A DNA stretch of 64,000 bases, from NCBI GenBank assembly GCA_948330435.1, contig CAOJBY010000012.1, positions 1 through 64,000 on the forward strand. The letters run 5' to 3'. The notes under the pieces were generated by a model. It was given only the letters and a program-made list of their open reading frames with translations. It ran no database searches and had not been told where the DNA came from. Both the position numbers and the translations under genes were made by a program. The number at the start of each line of letters is the position of its first letter. The first letter of the stretch is position 1. Origin of the DNA: an uncultured Lachnoclostridium sp. GTDB taxonomy: Bacteria > Bacillota > Clostridia > Lachnospirales > Lachnospiraceae. This document shows positions 16,773 to 26,398 of the stretch, in pieces.

Positions 16773-17762
16773 ATGTCATTAAAAAAGATTGCCGAGATGA
16801 CCGGGACTTCCACCTCCACCGTCTCAAGAGTTTTAAACAATAATTACGCAACCTGTGCATCGGAGGAATTAAAAGAAAAAATCTGGAAAGCGGCTCACGA
16901 AATTAATTATGTGCCAAACGCCTTCGCCCGAAACCTAAAATCCGGTCAGTCAGGTCAGGAAAAAAGACTGCATATCTCGATCGTTCTGGCAAGAGTAAAA
17001 ACACTGGAACAGGATCCCTTTTTCAGGGATCTTTACCGTAATCTTGAGATTGAAACGTTCAAAAAAGGATTCACTACCGACTGCGTCATTACCCAGACCG
17101 ACACTATCCAGTCAAAATCCCTTACCTGTGACGGTGCCATTATCCTTGGGCGATGTTCCTCAGAAATAATACATACCCTTTCAAGTCTTACGCAAAACTT
17201 GGTTGGAATCTGGAGAAATCCCATGAATTATGAGATAGACGAAATCGTATGTGACGGTCAAAAAGCCGCACAGGCCGCCGTCTCCTACCTCATTCAAAAC
17301 GGCCATCGAAAAATTGGATATATCGGGGACTGTTCTTATGAGAGCCGTTATGTCGGATACTGTGAGACTATGATCAACCATCACCTCCCCATTGATTACT
17401 CCTGCATCGTCCCCACGGAGCAGTCAAAAGAAGAGGGCTTTCAGGCCATGGAACGGCTGCTTGAAGATGCGAAGCTAACCGCCGTCTTATGTGCCAACGA
17501 CATCACCGCCGTGGGTGCCCTGGAGGCACTGCGTGTTCATAAGAAACAGCGAAACAGAAAAATCTCAGTCATTGCCATCGACGACACGAGCGAAGCTCAA
17601 ATGACAAAGCCGCTGCTGACAACCGTCCACATTCCCAGAGAAACCATGGCCCATATGGCTGTCGAGATTCTGCATGACCGGATTCTCCATGGACATGCGG
17701 AAAAGCTGCGGGTGGAATTTCCATGCCACATCGTGGAACGGGACAGTTGTTTCCGTATATAA
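16773..17762 (+). CDS. LacI/GalR-family transcriptional regulator
   Basis: This 329-residue regulator has an N-terminal helix-turn-helix (SLKKIAEMTGTSTSTVSRVLNN), a hinge helix at about residue 50 (NAFARNLKSG) and a periplasmic-binding-protein-like effector domain. AAAGGAG precedes the ATG by six bases. Local control is implied by its divergent position and the two CAAACGTTTG palindromes. Sulfur genes are usually controlled by CysB, CymR or related proteins, so a LacI-type protein at this spot is unusual. The effector is unknown. The gene converges on cysNC with a 34-bp gap. Confidence 0.92.
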   Translation: MSLKKIAEMTGTSTSTVSRVLNNNYATCASEELKEKIWKAAHEINYVPNAFARNLKSGQSGQEKRLHISIVLARVKTLEQDPFFRDLYRNLEIETFKKGFTTDCVITQTDTIQSKSLTCDGAIILGRCSSEIIHTLSSLTQNLVGIWRNPMNYEIDEIVCDGQKAAQAAVSYLIQNGHRKIGYIGDCSYESRYVGYCETMINHHLPIDYSCIVPTEQSKEEGFQAMERLLEDAKLTAVLCANDITAVGALEALRVHKKQRNRKISVIAIDDTSEAQMTKPLLTTVHIPRETMAHMAVEILHDRILHGHAEKLRVEFPCHIVERDSCFRI

Positions 17763-17796
17763 ATGGTTACATTTCGCTATCAATTCCATCTTCAGA

Positions 17797-19623
17797 CTAA
17801 AAATACTTCTCTAATTCCTCAAGGACCATGTCCACTGATTCCTTAATGGACTGCCTGCTGGTATCTATGACAATCTCTGCTTTTTCAGGGGCTTCGTATG
17901 GGCTTGAAATACCCGTAAAATTAGGTATCCTGCCATCTCTGGCCTTCCGGTACAGGCCCTTGATGTCCCTTAGCTCGCATTCCTCCAAAGGAGTGCTCAC
18001 ATAGATCTCAACAAAATTCCCCTCCCCGATGATGTCCCTCGCATTCTGCCTGTCACTGGAAAAGGGGGAGATGAACGCGGTGAGGACGATTAGTCCCGCA
18101 TCATTCATAAGCTTTGCTACTTCTGCAATTCTCCTTATATTCTCAATTCGATCCTCTGGCTCAAAACCAAGATTTTTATTAAGACCCATGCGGACGTTAT
18201 CGCCGTCCAGAAGCATGGTGTACTTTCCGGCAACGCTCAGACGCTTCTCGATCTCGTTGGCCAAAGCGGACTTCCCCGAACCGGATAGTCCGGTAAACCA
18301 CAGGGTCAACGGCTTCTGCCCCATCTTTCCCGCCCGGATCTCCCGTGTAATGTCCAGCTTCTGCCACACGATGTTTTCCGATCTCCTTAAGGAGTGCTCC
18401 ACCACGCCGCAGGCGGACGTCATGTTGGTCACCCGGTCAATCAGAATGAAGCCGCCAACCCCCTTATGCTTCCGAAAGGTGTCATACACGATTTCCTCCG
18501 CCGCCGCAATATCGCAAACGGCAATCTCGTTTTTGTACAAACGGGTTGCAGCCAGATGCTCTCCCGTGTTAATATCCACACGATACTTGATATCCATGAC
18601 GGCCGCAGGTATCAGCTTCGTACCTATTTTAACTAGGAAGTTCTTCCCCTGGGTCAGCTCTGTGTCATCCATCCAGAGAATGGTGGCCGTAAACATGCTG
18701 CTGGCGATCAAATCCGCATCCCTCACCAGTACGCACCCCCGGGAAACGTCTATTTCCCTGTCGAGAGTCACCGTCACGGCCTGCCCCTTCGAGGCCTCGG
18801 AAGCTTCCTGATCCGTCACCAGAATCGATTGTATGACGGCCTTTTCCCTGCTTGGCAGAACCGTGATCTCTTCTCCCATTTTAACCTTTCCGGATTCAAC
18901 CTGCCCCTGAAAGCCCCGGAAAGTATGATTGGGCCTGCAGACCCTCTGGATCGGCAGAACGAACCCCCGTTCCTCCGTCTCATCCTCCACATTCACCGAT
19001 TCCAGGTGTCCAAGCAGGGGCTCCCCCTGATACCATGGCATATTGGAAGACCTCAAGGTGACGTTGTCTCCCTCCGTGGCCGAAACCGGAATGACGTTCA
19101 CATGGTCAAGTTCCAGATCCACTGCCAGTTTTTTGATATCCTTTTCTATCTTTCGGTAGAGCTTTTGATCGTACCGTACCAGATCCATCTTATTAACGGC
19201 AAATACAAAATGCCGAATTCCCATAAGGGCACAGATTCTGGCATGGCGTCTGGTCTGTACCTGAATTCCCTGGGATGCGTCCACAAGAATGACTGCCAGA
19301 TCCGCAAAGGAGGCTCCCACTGCCATGTTCCGGGTATATTCCTCATGGCCGGGGGTGTCCGCAACAATAAAGCTTCTTTTCTCGGTGGTAAAATAACGGT
19401 ATGCAACATCAATGGTAATCCCCTGCTCTCTCTCTGCCATCAGCCCATCCAGCAGAAGAGAGTAATCAATCTGTCCCTCACGACTTCCCACTCGGCTGTC
19501 AAGCTCCAGGGCACGCTCCTGATCCACAAAAAGCAGCTTGGCATCATACAGCATATGTCCGATCAGTGTTGATTTTCCATCATCCACACTTCCGCAGGTA
19601 ATAAATTTTAATAATCCATTCAT
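17797..19623 (-). CDS. cysNC: Bifunctional sulfate adenylyltransferase GTPase subunit / APS kinase (CysN-CysC)
   Basis: This 608-residue fusion has an N-terminal EF-Tu-like GTPase domain with GSVDDGKST (11-19), DTPGHEEY and NKMD, which drives ATP sulfurylase. The C-terminal APS kinase domain (about residue 440 onward) has the P-loop GLSGSGKSA and makes PAPS. The ATG at 19623 (MNGLLKFITCG) is chosen. Earlier codons lie inside cysD and GGAGGG precedes this ATG. It overlaps no gene and follows the cysD stop by one base, so translation is probably coupled. Confidence 0.95.
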   Translation of the reverse strand: MNGLLKFITCGSVDDGKSTLIGHMLYDAKLLFVDQERALELDSRVGSREGQIDYSLLLDGLMAEREQGITIDVAYRYFTTEKRSFIVADTPGHEEYTRNMAVGASFADLAVILVDASQGIQVQTRRHARICALMGIRHFVFAVNKMDLVRYDQKLYRKIEKDIKKLAVDLELDHVNVIPVSATEGDNVTLRSSNMPWYQGEPLLGHLESVNVEDETEERGFVLPIQRVCRPNHTFRGFQGQVESGKVKMGEEITVLPSREKAVIQSILVTDQEASEASKGQAVTVTLDREIDVSRGCVLVRDADLIASSMFTATILWMDDTELTQGKNFLVKIGTKLIPAAVMDIKYRVDINTGEHLAATRLYKNEIAVCDIAAAEEIVYDTFRKHKGVGGFILIDRVTNMTSACGVVEHSLRRSENIVWQKLDITREIRAGKMGQKPLTLWFTGLSGSGKSALANEIEKRLSVAGKYTMLLDGDNVRMGLNKNLGFEPEDRIENIRRIAEVAKLMNDAGLIVLTAFISPFSSDRQNARDIIGEGNFVEIYVSTPLEECELRDIKGLYRKARDGRIPNFTGISSPYEAPEKAEIVIDTSRQSIKESVDMVLEELEKYF

Positions 19624-19624
19624 A

Positions 19625-20539
19625 CTAAAAATATCCCTCCCGTTTGCGTCTTTCCATACTTCCTGCCGCCTCATGGTCAATCACACGGCTTGTCCGTTCA
19701 GAGGTAACTGCTCCAAGGGTATCCTTTACGATCTCCTCCAAGGTATCCGCCGTGGATTCCACACCTCCGGTCAACGGATAGCATCCCAGGGTCCGAAAGC
19801 GAACGCTTTTTTGTTCTATCTTCTCTTCCGGACGGAGACGCACACGCATCCTGTCATCATCCACCATGATGATATTGCCATCCCGATACACAACCGGACG
19901 TTCCTTTGCAAAGTACAGGGGCACAATCTCAATGTTTTCTCTCTCAATATACTGCCAGACATCCTTTTCCGTCCAGTTGGAAATGGGAAATACCCGGATA
20001 CTCTCACCTTTATGGATCTGTGTATTATACTGTTTCCACATCTCCGGACGTTGATTCTTTGGATCCCAGGCCTGTTCACTGTTGCGGAAGGAAAAAATCC
20101 GTTCCTTGGCTCTGGACTTCTCCTCATCACGTCGGCCACCACCAAAGGCTGCCGTAAAGCCGTACTTGGTAAGGGCCTGTTTTAAAGCCTGAGTTTTCAT
20201 AATATCCGTGTAGGCGGAGCCGTGATCAAAAGGATTGATGCCCTGACGCACGCCCTCTTCGTTAGTATAGACCAACATTTCAATGCCTTTTTCCTTTGCA
20301 ATACGGTCACGGAATGCGATCATGTCTTTGAACTTCCACGTAGTGTCAATGTGAAGAAACGGAAAAGGCGGCTTCTCGGGATAGAACGCCTTCAGTGCCA
20401 GGTGAAGCATCACGGAGCTGTCCTTTCCGATGGAGTAGAGCATCACCGGCTTTTCACACTCCGCCGCCACTTCTCTTATGATGTAAATGGCTTCTGCTTC
20501 TAATGCGTCTAAATGGTTGTTTGTTTTTCTTTCTGTCAT
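19625..20539 (-). CDS. cysD: Sulfate adenylyltransferase small subunit CysD
   Basis: This 304-residue ATP-PPi-type enzyme makes APS from ATP and sulfate with CysN. It has the PP-loop SIGKDSSVMLHLA (about residues 36-48), FLHIDTTWKFKDM, FGGGRRDEEKSRAKER and the C-terminal TLGCYPLTGGVES. It lies only 37 bp behind the acyltransferase gene of the polysaccharide cluster, without a visible promoter or CAAACGTTTG site. It is therefore probably expressed with the glycan genes rather than with sulfate uptake. Confidence 0.95.
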   Translation of the reverse strand: MTERKTNNHLDALEAEAIYIIREVAAECEKPVMLYSIGKDSSVMLHLALKAFYPEKPPFPFLHIDTTWKFKDMIAFRDRIAKEKGIEMLVYTNEEGVRQGINPFDHGSAYTDIMKTQALKQALTKYGFTAAFGGGRRDEEKSRAKERIFSFRNSEQAWDPKNQRPEMWKQYNTQIHKGESIRVFPISNWTEKDVWQYIERENIEIVPLYFAKERPVVYRDGNIIMVDDDRMRVRLRPEEKIEQKSVRFRTLGCYPLTGGVESTADTLEEIVKDTLGAVTSERTSRVIDHEAAGSMERRKREGYF

Positions 20540-20576
20540 TATAGATTCTCCCTTAGATTAAAAAATAAAACACATA

Positions 20577-21642
20577 TTAATAGCAAATCTCACTATGCTT
20601 TCTTTTAAATAATTTCTCAATTCTCCGATCCATAGGCAATTCAATAAAGTAATGAGATAGCACCCCTATTATCTGCATAAAGCAAAGTGTTAAAAGCATT
20701 CCCCTAACAGAAATCAGCCAACCTCTATTTTCTATTGGAATAAATAAATATAATGTCAATAAAATGCGGTGCCAGATATAAATGTCAAAAGAAATTTTCG
20801 CCCAGTCTGTCCAGAATTTTCGGCCTATTATTTGAGAAAAACCTTTTGAATGACAAATTATAATTACAGCAGGCCACAGGATAAATACAACATTGAATTT
20901 CATGTCGCTGTTATATCCGCATGCAGCAGATATTATTATGCTTATAAACATGAACCATGAAAGTAACTGAATCCATCTTTGCTTCACATCAATGTATTTC
21001 CATAATCCACAAAATACAATCCCAAAAAAGAATGCCATATACCCCCTTGACGAATGCCCATTAAGAAATGGAAGTTTTATACTGTATGTCTCTATCCCCA
21101 TTCCCATAAAAATAATACCTATATAAAAATAGTATTTATTTATCCCCCATTTCTTACTTACCCAAGTAGCAAAATACATTAATATATAACACAACAGCAA
21201 AACACTAATATACCAAATTGGATTATTCAACATGGGATTCGAGGTTGCCCAACCCGCCTGAATACCTAAACACGCTGATACCCCCCCCCCAAATACTAAA
21301 TTCAATATCATAAAGCCATATATGTTTAGTTATAAAATAAATAATTTTTAATACAGAAAATACAATTACACTGCACATGCTTAATGGTAACAAACGCTTC
21401 GCTCTTTTATATAAATATTCCGGAAACGTTATGGTTTCCCCTATATCCTTTATCCATCTTGTTGCACACATTCCACTAATTATAAAAAACAATTCCACCA
21501 GATATCCAAAATAAAATCTGCCGCCATAAAGATTAATAAAAGGATACTGCCACCTAACTTCCAGGGCCTGTTGAAAATGGTGACATACAATTAAATTTGT
21601 AGCAACCACCTTAAGAAAATCAAACGAAACATCTCTATCCAT
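20577..21642 (-). pseudogene. Acyltransferase 3 family membrane protein, frame broken at a G10 tract
   Basis: Two overlapping frames form one membrane O-acyltransferase. The N-terminal part (21642 down to the tract) contains FLKVVATNLIVCHHFQQA and LFFIISGMCATRW, typical of the acyltransferase 3 family. The C-terminal part continues with eight or so helices to ELPMDRRIEKLFKRK. The frames meet at ten consecutive G (coding strand, 21281-21290). A tract of nine would restore one ORF of 354 residues, the normal family length. It would add acetyl or similar groups to the surface glycan. The off state may reflect phase variation or a sequencing error. Confidence 0.8.
21281..21290 (-). repeat. Homopolymer G10 (coding strand) in the acyltransferase gene
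   Basis: Ten consecutive C on the plus strand. The upstream frame (FSIWGGG) and downstream frame (VFGGGVSAC) join only if the tract has 9 or 12 bases, so the present length is off-frame by one. Tracts of this length are prone to slipped-strand mispairing. Confidence 0.9.
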
Positions 21643-21665
21643 CTTTTCGCTTCTCCTGACATTTT

Positions 21666-23375
21666 TTATTTGAGCCTATACACATAAATGGTATACGGAG
21701 AATCCCCCGATCGATATACCCCCATTTCTTCAATCCCCAGTTCAGACATGTTGCTTACTTCTACTCTTGAAAAAATGTATGTTCCCCCAAGTTCTCTGAA
21801 TACATCCGGATCTATATTTAAAGAAGCAGTATCTGTGCTTGTCTTTCTAGATGGTTTAAAAGAAATCTCATTGGAAAAAACGTATGCTCTACCTCCCCAG
21901 TTATCATAATATTGAGCATTACTTTCATCCATATTAAGTTCTGGTTCAATTAATTTCCGAAATTGATTTTTATAGTCCAGGGAATAGTATGATAAGTATC
22001 CATCTAATGTTGCTATTCCGTTATATTCAATTACTGCTGGATGCATTCCAAATGCAATGGACCATTCTCCACTATATTGAATATCTTCTTTTATTTTCTC
22101 AAACAAATTTACAGAATAAAATTCAGCATATGTCAAGTTATTATATGCATTTTTTCTGGCAGTTTCTGATACCAATGGCATAAGATTTAAATATAGGTGA
22201 TTATATGTCCCCCCTTTAAAGCATATTATGCAAAAGGCCCCAAAACATAAAGCATATTTTATGGATTGTCTGGGTATCTTGTACAACACTAGGAAAAAGG
22301 CAAAATACCACAAAAATGGATTCATCCAAATTGTTCTTGAAAAATTAAATCCTGTTAATGGTGGTATCAATACATGAATTAATTTCCTAAATGCCTCCAA
22401 CCTGGACACCCCAACTACAGCAGAGTTGAATGCTATCAGCATCATAATCCAATTAAATCGTTCCGAAAAAATCCCTTTTACATTATGTTTTCTAAAGTAT
22501 TTATAATTTATATATACAAAGTATATTACGCATACTGGTAAAACAATATATTTATGCAAAGCTTCACAATGATAGACACCATATATAAATGCTTGTAAAC
22601 TATCTTTTACAGCCTCAGGGATACTTTTATATTTTATTATCTCCATTGAACGTAAACTTTCTTCACTTGAAAAAAGCATCATATAAAAAAGACGCCATTC
22701 TGACAGAATATATCCCAACGCTAAGGTTGCCATGGATACTAGCATTCTCCATTTTGGTTTTTTTTGAGCAAACCAGTCAATCATAAAAAATATTACTAAA
22801 TATCCGCAAATGAATATTCCAAACACGACAAATCTGGAAAAGACCGGGTACAGGAAAAGGAAGCATAAATATTTCCATTTAAACTTTTTATAAAATAATA
22901 TTAAAAAAGCCAGTAAGAACGGCAAAGATGCAAACTCAAATGCAGATGCCGGTACTGTTGGCAAAATTCCATATAAAAATCCCACAATTACTGTTAAATT
23001 AAAATTATCCCCAATATCCTTGCAAACAGTTTTTGCCAAAAAAACAAAACCGCAGATTGATATTGCAATTTTTAAATACCATCCTATAATCAATGCGGGA
23101 AACGTAGGAAATATCATATACAGCCAAACATAGGCTTTTAAGGGAGAATATAAATAATTTCTGTCTGCACCTCCCAGAAAAGGAACTGATGCCTTCTTTT
23201 CCCAAAACAAATGGTTGTCTTTTAACATTTTCAGCCAAACAATATTATTGTCCAATGTGTCATGTACTTGTATATAGATACCCTCACCTTTTACAAGTAC
23301 AAAAACAAGTGTTATGATCACGAATAGTCCTATCAGTATAAATGACCAATTTTTTCTAATCAACTGTTTCATCAT
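21666..23375 (-). CDS. DUF6044-like polytopic membrane protein of the glycan cluster
   Basis: This 569-residue protein has about eleven hydrophobic helices and an extracytoplasmic C-terminal domain. Its N-terminal region (VKGEGIYIQVHDTLDNNIVW) resembles DUF6044 proteins, which have a GT-C-like layout. The acidic loop HDTLDNNI lies just after the first helix, where GT-C enzymes keep catalytic Asp residues. It sits between the acyltransferase (23 bp) and flippase (6 bp) genes. A role as lipid-linked-sugar glycosyltransferase or polymerase is inferred. No separate Wzy is obvious in the window, so polymerase is a real alternative. Confidence 0.65.
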   Translation of the reverse strand: MMKQLIRKNWSFILIGLFVIITLVFVLVKGEGIYIQVHDTLDNNIVWLKMLKDNHLFWEKKASVPFLGGADRNYLYSPLKAYVWLYMIFPTFPALIIGWYLKIAISICGFVFLAKTVCKDIGDNFNLTVIVGFLYGILPTVPASAFEFASLPFLLAFLILFYKKFKWKYLCFLFLYPVFSRFVVFGIFICGYLVIFFMIDWFAQKKPKWRMLVSMATLALGYILSEWRLFYMMLFSSEESLRSMEIIKYKSIPEAVKDSLQAFIYGVYHCEALHKYIVLPVCVIYFVYINYKYFRKHNVKGIFSERFNWIMMLIAFNSAVVGVSRLEAFRKLIHVLIPPLTGFNFSRTIWMNPFLWYFAFFLVLYKIPRQSIKYALCFGAFCIICFKGGTYNHLYLNLMPLVSETARKNAYNNLTYAEFYSVNLFEKIKEDIQYSGEWSIAFGMHPAVIEYNGIATLDGYLSYYSLDYKNQFRKLIEPELNMDESNAQYYDNWGGRAYVFSNEISFKPSRKTSTDTASLNIDPDVFRELGGTYIFSRVEVSNMSELGIEEMGVYRSGDSPYTIYVYRLK

Positions 23376-23381
23376 AAACCT

Positions 23382-24650
23382 CTATCTAACCTCACTTCTT
23401 AACAATATCCCAAATATTACAACCAATCCCCCATTTATTGCCATATAAAGCAGTGCAATCCCAAGCATGCCGCCTCTTTGGCATAATAAGCCTCCAAGGG
23501 CAACAGATACCACCGCTGCTCCTCCGTATCCAAATGCTATAAAATTCTGCTTACGTAAGATAGTGATTGGTATATTAAGATAAGATGACAACGCATATAA
23601 GCTTCCCCCCACCAATATTGCTGCAAACTCTAGATAATATTTGCTCAAATCAATATTATATAAAGCGGATAACAAAGGTAGCCCTACCCAAATCGAACCG
23701 CAAAGTATCACGACTGCAATAACGGCAATGAACAAAGACTGCTTTATCACTTTATCTTTGAATTCCTGAACACGATGTTCACTCCATAGATCTCCCAAAT
23801 TCTTAACAAATGGCAGATAGATGAACTGGTTAACCAACGTAACCATAAACACAGGCAGCATCATATATCCCAATACTGCCTGTGTATATTCATTCATATG
23901 CATATCGACTATATATTTGGGTGCATTGCCAACATATATGGCTAACGTTGTTCCCACACAAAGGGGGAAGCATTCACCCATAAGATATAGAAGAGAATCT
24001 GCATCCGTTTTTTTCCTGACCTTATCCTTTATTAAATCTTTCTTTGAAGTCAGCATATAAATATCTATAAGAAAAGATACAATTATCCCTGTCAGCAGTG
24101 ACGATTGTATAGATGCTCCGAAAACAATGGCAACACAGATTACAGTTGTTACTGCAATCTGTCTCAGAGCCATAATTCTTGCTCCTATCTCGAAATGATT
24201 TACCTGTTGTAATCTCCCCAGAAACACATCTTCAAATGCATCTACCTGCTTCATAAATACAATCTGAAATACAATCTGACATTTTTCCCAGCTATAACAT
24301 CCATTCATGAACAAGAACGCAAGAAATGCAATGATTGCACATAAAGATATACTCACCGAAATCATTCTGGCTTTTAAGTAAGTTAAAAAACTTATACTCT
24401 CTTCTCTGTCAGTTGCCTGAAAATTCCGCACTCCATATTTTCCAACAGAGAAAAGAAGATTCGCTATCGCATAAGAAATCGTAATAACTCCTACCATGCC
24501 TGTGTCGAATCTTCTGGATATAAATACAAGAAGTATTGCCGCTTGCCCAGCATTTAATCCACAGCCAATTGTATTCCATGCAACTGATGCCATATGTTTA
24601 TTTTGTTTTTTAACATTCTCTCGTATACCCATATCGCTCAGCTTCTTCAA
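23382..24650 (-). CDS. Wzx-type oligosaccharide flippase (MOP superfamily)
   Basis: This protein of up to 422 residues has about 12 transmembrane helices with the N-terminal ASVAWNTIGCGLNAGQAAIL typical of polysaccharide-export MOP proteins. It should move an undecaprenyl-linked repeat unit across the membrane. The start is uncertain. The first codons overlap the sulfotransferase gene by 41 bp, and the ATG codons at residues 7 and 20 are alternatives. A PglK-like ABC flippase is also encoded at 42859. Confidence 0.85.
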   Translation of the reverse strand: MKKLSDMGIRENVKKQNKHMASVAWNTIGCGLNAGQAAILLVFISRRFDTGMVGVITISYAIANLLFSVGKYGVRNFQATDREESISFLTYLKARMISVSISLCAIIAFLAFLFMNGCYSWEKCQIVFQIVFMKQVDAFEDVFLGRLQQVNHFEIGARIMALRQIAVTTVICVAIVFGASIQSSLLTGIIVSFLIDIYMLTSKKDLIKDKVRKKTDADSLLYLMGECFPLCVGTTLAIYVGNAPKYIVDMHMNEYTQAVLGYMMLPVFMVTLVNQFIYLPFVKNLGDLWSEHRVQEFKDKVIKQSLFIAVIAVVILCGSIWVGLPLLSALYNIDLSKYYLEFAAILVGGSLYALSSYLNIPITILRKQNFIAFGYGGAAVVSVALGGLLCQRGGMLGIALLYMAINGGLVVIFGILLRSEVR

Positions 24651-25434
24651 AATGTTTCAAGTCATCATATATTTGATTAATAATGTTCTCCGGTAAACTC
24701 TTTTTTTCTCTCTGCTCATGCTTATTCCTGAACACACTGTACGGATCATCTACAGTTTTATTTTGCGAATCATATAGAAATCTCTCGGTTTGGGGTGTAT
24801 AAGCAATACCTGAATATTCAAATAATTCTTTTGTCATTTTTTCAGGTTCTTTCCGTAAGTCTTCATATCTAATAATTTTCACTCTATCCGAAAATGTATT
24901 CTCCAAAACCTCTACAATTTTAATATACTCTTTCCACTTATGATATCCGAAATACCTCTCCGGAAGTAGTTCATTTCTTGTCTGTGCAAAATACCACTCT
25001 TTCTGAATATCCAAAAAGGGGGCAAATTCTCTGGGTGCATTCCAATAAGATGTAATAACATCTACGGGATTTCTGACAATTGCAACTAACTTTAGGTTAT
25101 CAACATTTCTTAATATTACAGGCATCATATAGTGAAACATTACTTCTTTAAATACCATTACCCGAGGACATTTCGATTTTTCCTCAAATACAGGATATAC
25201 TCCTTGTTCCTTTCTGTCTCTCTGCTCCAGATATGGATCTTTGGATAAATACATATCATCAAAAAAATCTTTTATTTCTTCCTTTGTGGAGCGAACGTGT
25301 ATTCTGTCTCTGAAAGCCCAGGAGTAGAACGGCTGCATGCGATACAACACGTCCGGAGCACTGTCAAAAATCTGTCCGGTCCATGATGTTCCAGATCTTG
25401 GTGCTCCAATAATACCTACTATATTTTTATACAT
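24610..25434 (-). CDS. PAPS-dependent sulfotransferase
   Basis: This 274-residue cytosolic enzyme has the 5'-phosphosulfate loop GAPRSGTSWTG (residues 10-20) and the 3'-phosphate motif VAIVRNPVDVITSYW (Arg121, Ser129). Both are needed to bind PAPS in carbohydrate and related sulfotransferases. Length is typical. It overlaps the glycosyltransferase gene upstream by 8 bp and the flippase gene downstream. Sulfation would therefore occur on the lipid-linked intermediate before export. PAPS would come from CysD/CysNC in the same direction, and PAP would be cleared by CysQ. The acceptor sugar is unknown. Confidence 0.88.
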   Translation of the reverse strand: MYKNIVGIIGAPRSGTSWTGQIFDSAPDVLYRMQPFYSWAFRDRIHVRSTKEEIKDFFDDMYLSKDPYLEQRDRKEQGVYPVFEEKSKCPRVMVFKEVMFHYMMPVILRNVDNLKLVAIVRNPVDVITSYWNAPREFAPFLDIQKEWYFAQTRNELLPERYFGYHKWKEYIKIVEVLENTFSDRVKIIRYEDLRKEPEKMTKELFEYSGIAYTPQTERFLYDSQNKTVDDPYSVFRNKHEQREKKSLPENIINQIYDDLKHFEEAERYGYTREC

Positions 25435-26398
25435 CCCTTTTGCTTCCTCCTGAATAAATATTTTTTTCTACATGCCTTATTACATATTGTGGTGAAGCAT
25501 TCATACATATATATATACGGCCAATATATTCTCCGATAAGTCCCAGTACAATCAGAATGACCCCTCCCAGAAATAACATCAATGCCATTAACGATGTCCA
25601 TCCGGTAATCATTGTAACGTTTCGTATTCTCCTGATAATTAAGTATATTCCATATATAATCCCCAAAAATGAACTGCCTATGCCCAATGTAATGGCAATT
25701 CTTAATGGTTTCACCGAAAAACCCGTTAAACCATCCAGCCAGAAATTAAGAAGCTTTCTAAATGTATATCCGCTTCTGCCGATTTCGCGTTTTCTCTCCT
25801 CCATTGGAACTCCCAAAATATTCTGGGTTGCCCGCAGCATTAAACCATGAATATATGGGTATGGATTTTTATACTGTAACATTTCTTTTACAATAAAATT
25901 TTTTATTGCATAAAAATTACTTAATTGCAGTCCCTTAGGTTTGTCAAGAAGCCAGTTAAACATCTGCGAATTCATCAGACTTCCTGCGTTACGAAAAATA
26001 CTTTGTTTTTTTACCCCATATTGTGCCATGACAATATCATACCCCTCTTCAATGCCATCTATGAGTTTCCATAGTTCTGGCATAGGGCACTGTCCGTCGT
26101 CATCAAGACATACAATAACCTCTCCACTTACCATTGAAAGTCCGGCCATAACAGCAGACTGCTTTCCTGAATTTTTCGCCAAATCAATTACAGTGATTTT
26201 ATTATCTTTTTTTTGTTCATCTATTAGCACATCATATACATTATCAGGTGAGGCATCGTTAACCGCCACTATTTCATAATTATAATCGGGGTTCTCTTTC
26301 ACCACATAACGTATCTCCTCAAGAACCTTAGCAATTGTTTTTTCACTTCTATAGCATGGAATAACAAAACTAATCAGCTTTTTCATTGTCTGTTCCAA
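25427..26398 (-). CDS. Polyprenyl-phosphate glycosyltransferase (GT2, GtrB/DPM1-like)
   Basis: This 323-residue protein has an N-terminal GT2 domain (FVIPCYRSEKTI, NDASPD, CLDDDGQCP) followed by two C-terminal transmembrane helices (about 235-255 and 270-300) and EYIGRIYI. That layout matches GtrB/ArnC enzymes, which load a sugar onto undecaprenyl phosphate. The gene overlaps the WecE-like gene by 16 bp, so translation is probably coupled. A polyprenyl-phosphate sugar could serve the GT-C-like protein at 21666. Confidence 0.88.
   Translation of the reverse strand: MEQTMKKLISFVIPCYRSEKTIAKVLEEIRYVVKENPDYNYEIVAVNDASPDNVYDVLIDEQKKDNKITVIDLAKNSGKQSAVMAGLSMVSGEVIVCLDDDGQCPMPELWKLIDGIEEGYDIVMAQYGVKKQSIFRNAGSLMNSQMFNWLLDKPKGLQLSNFYAIKNFIVKEMLQYKNPYPYIHGLMLRATQNILGVPMEERKREIGRSGYTFRKLLNFWLDGLTGFSVKPLRIAITLGIGSSFLGIIYGIYLIIRRIRNVTMITGWTSLMALMLFLGGVILIVLGLIGEYIGRIYICMNASPQYVIRHVEKNIYSGGSKRDV

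Noticed and set aside
18029..18811. A 260-codon plus-strand ORF opposite cysNC
   Set aside because: It is fully antisense to conserved GTPase and APS kinase codons. Its length is explained by codon bias of the sense gene.
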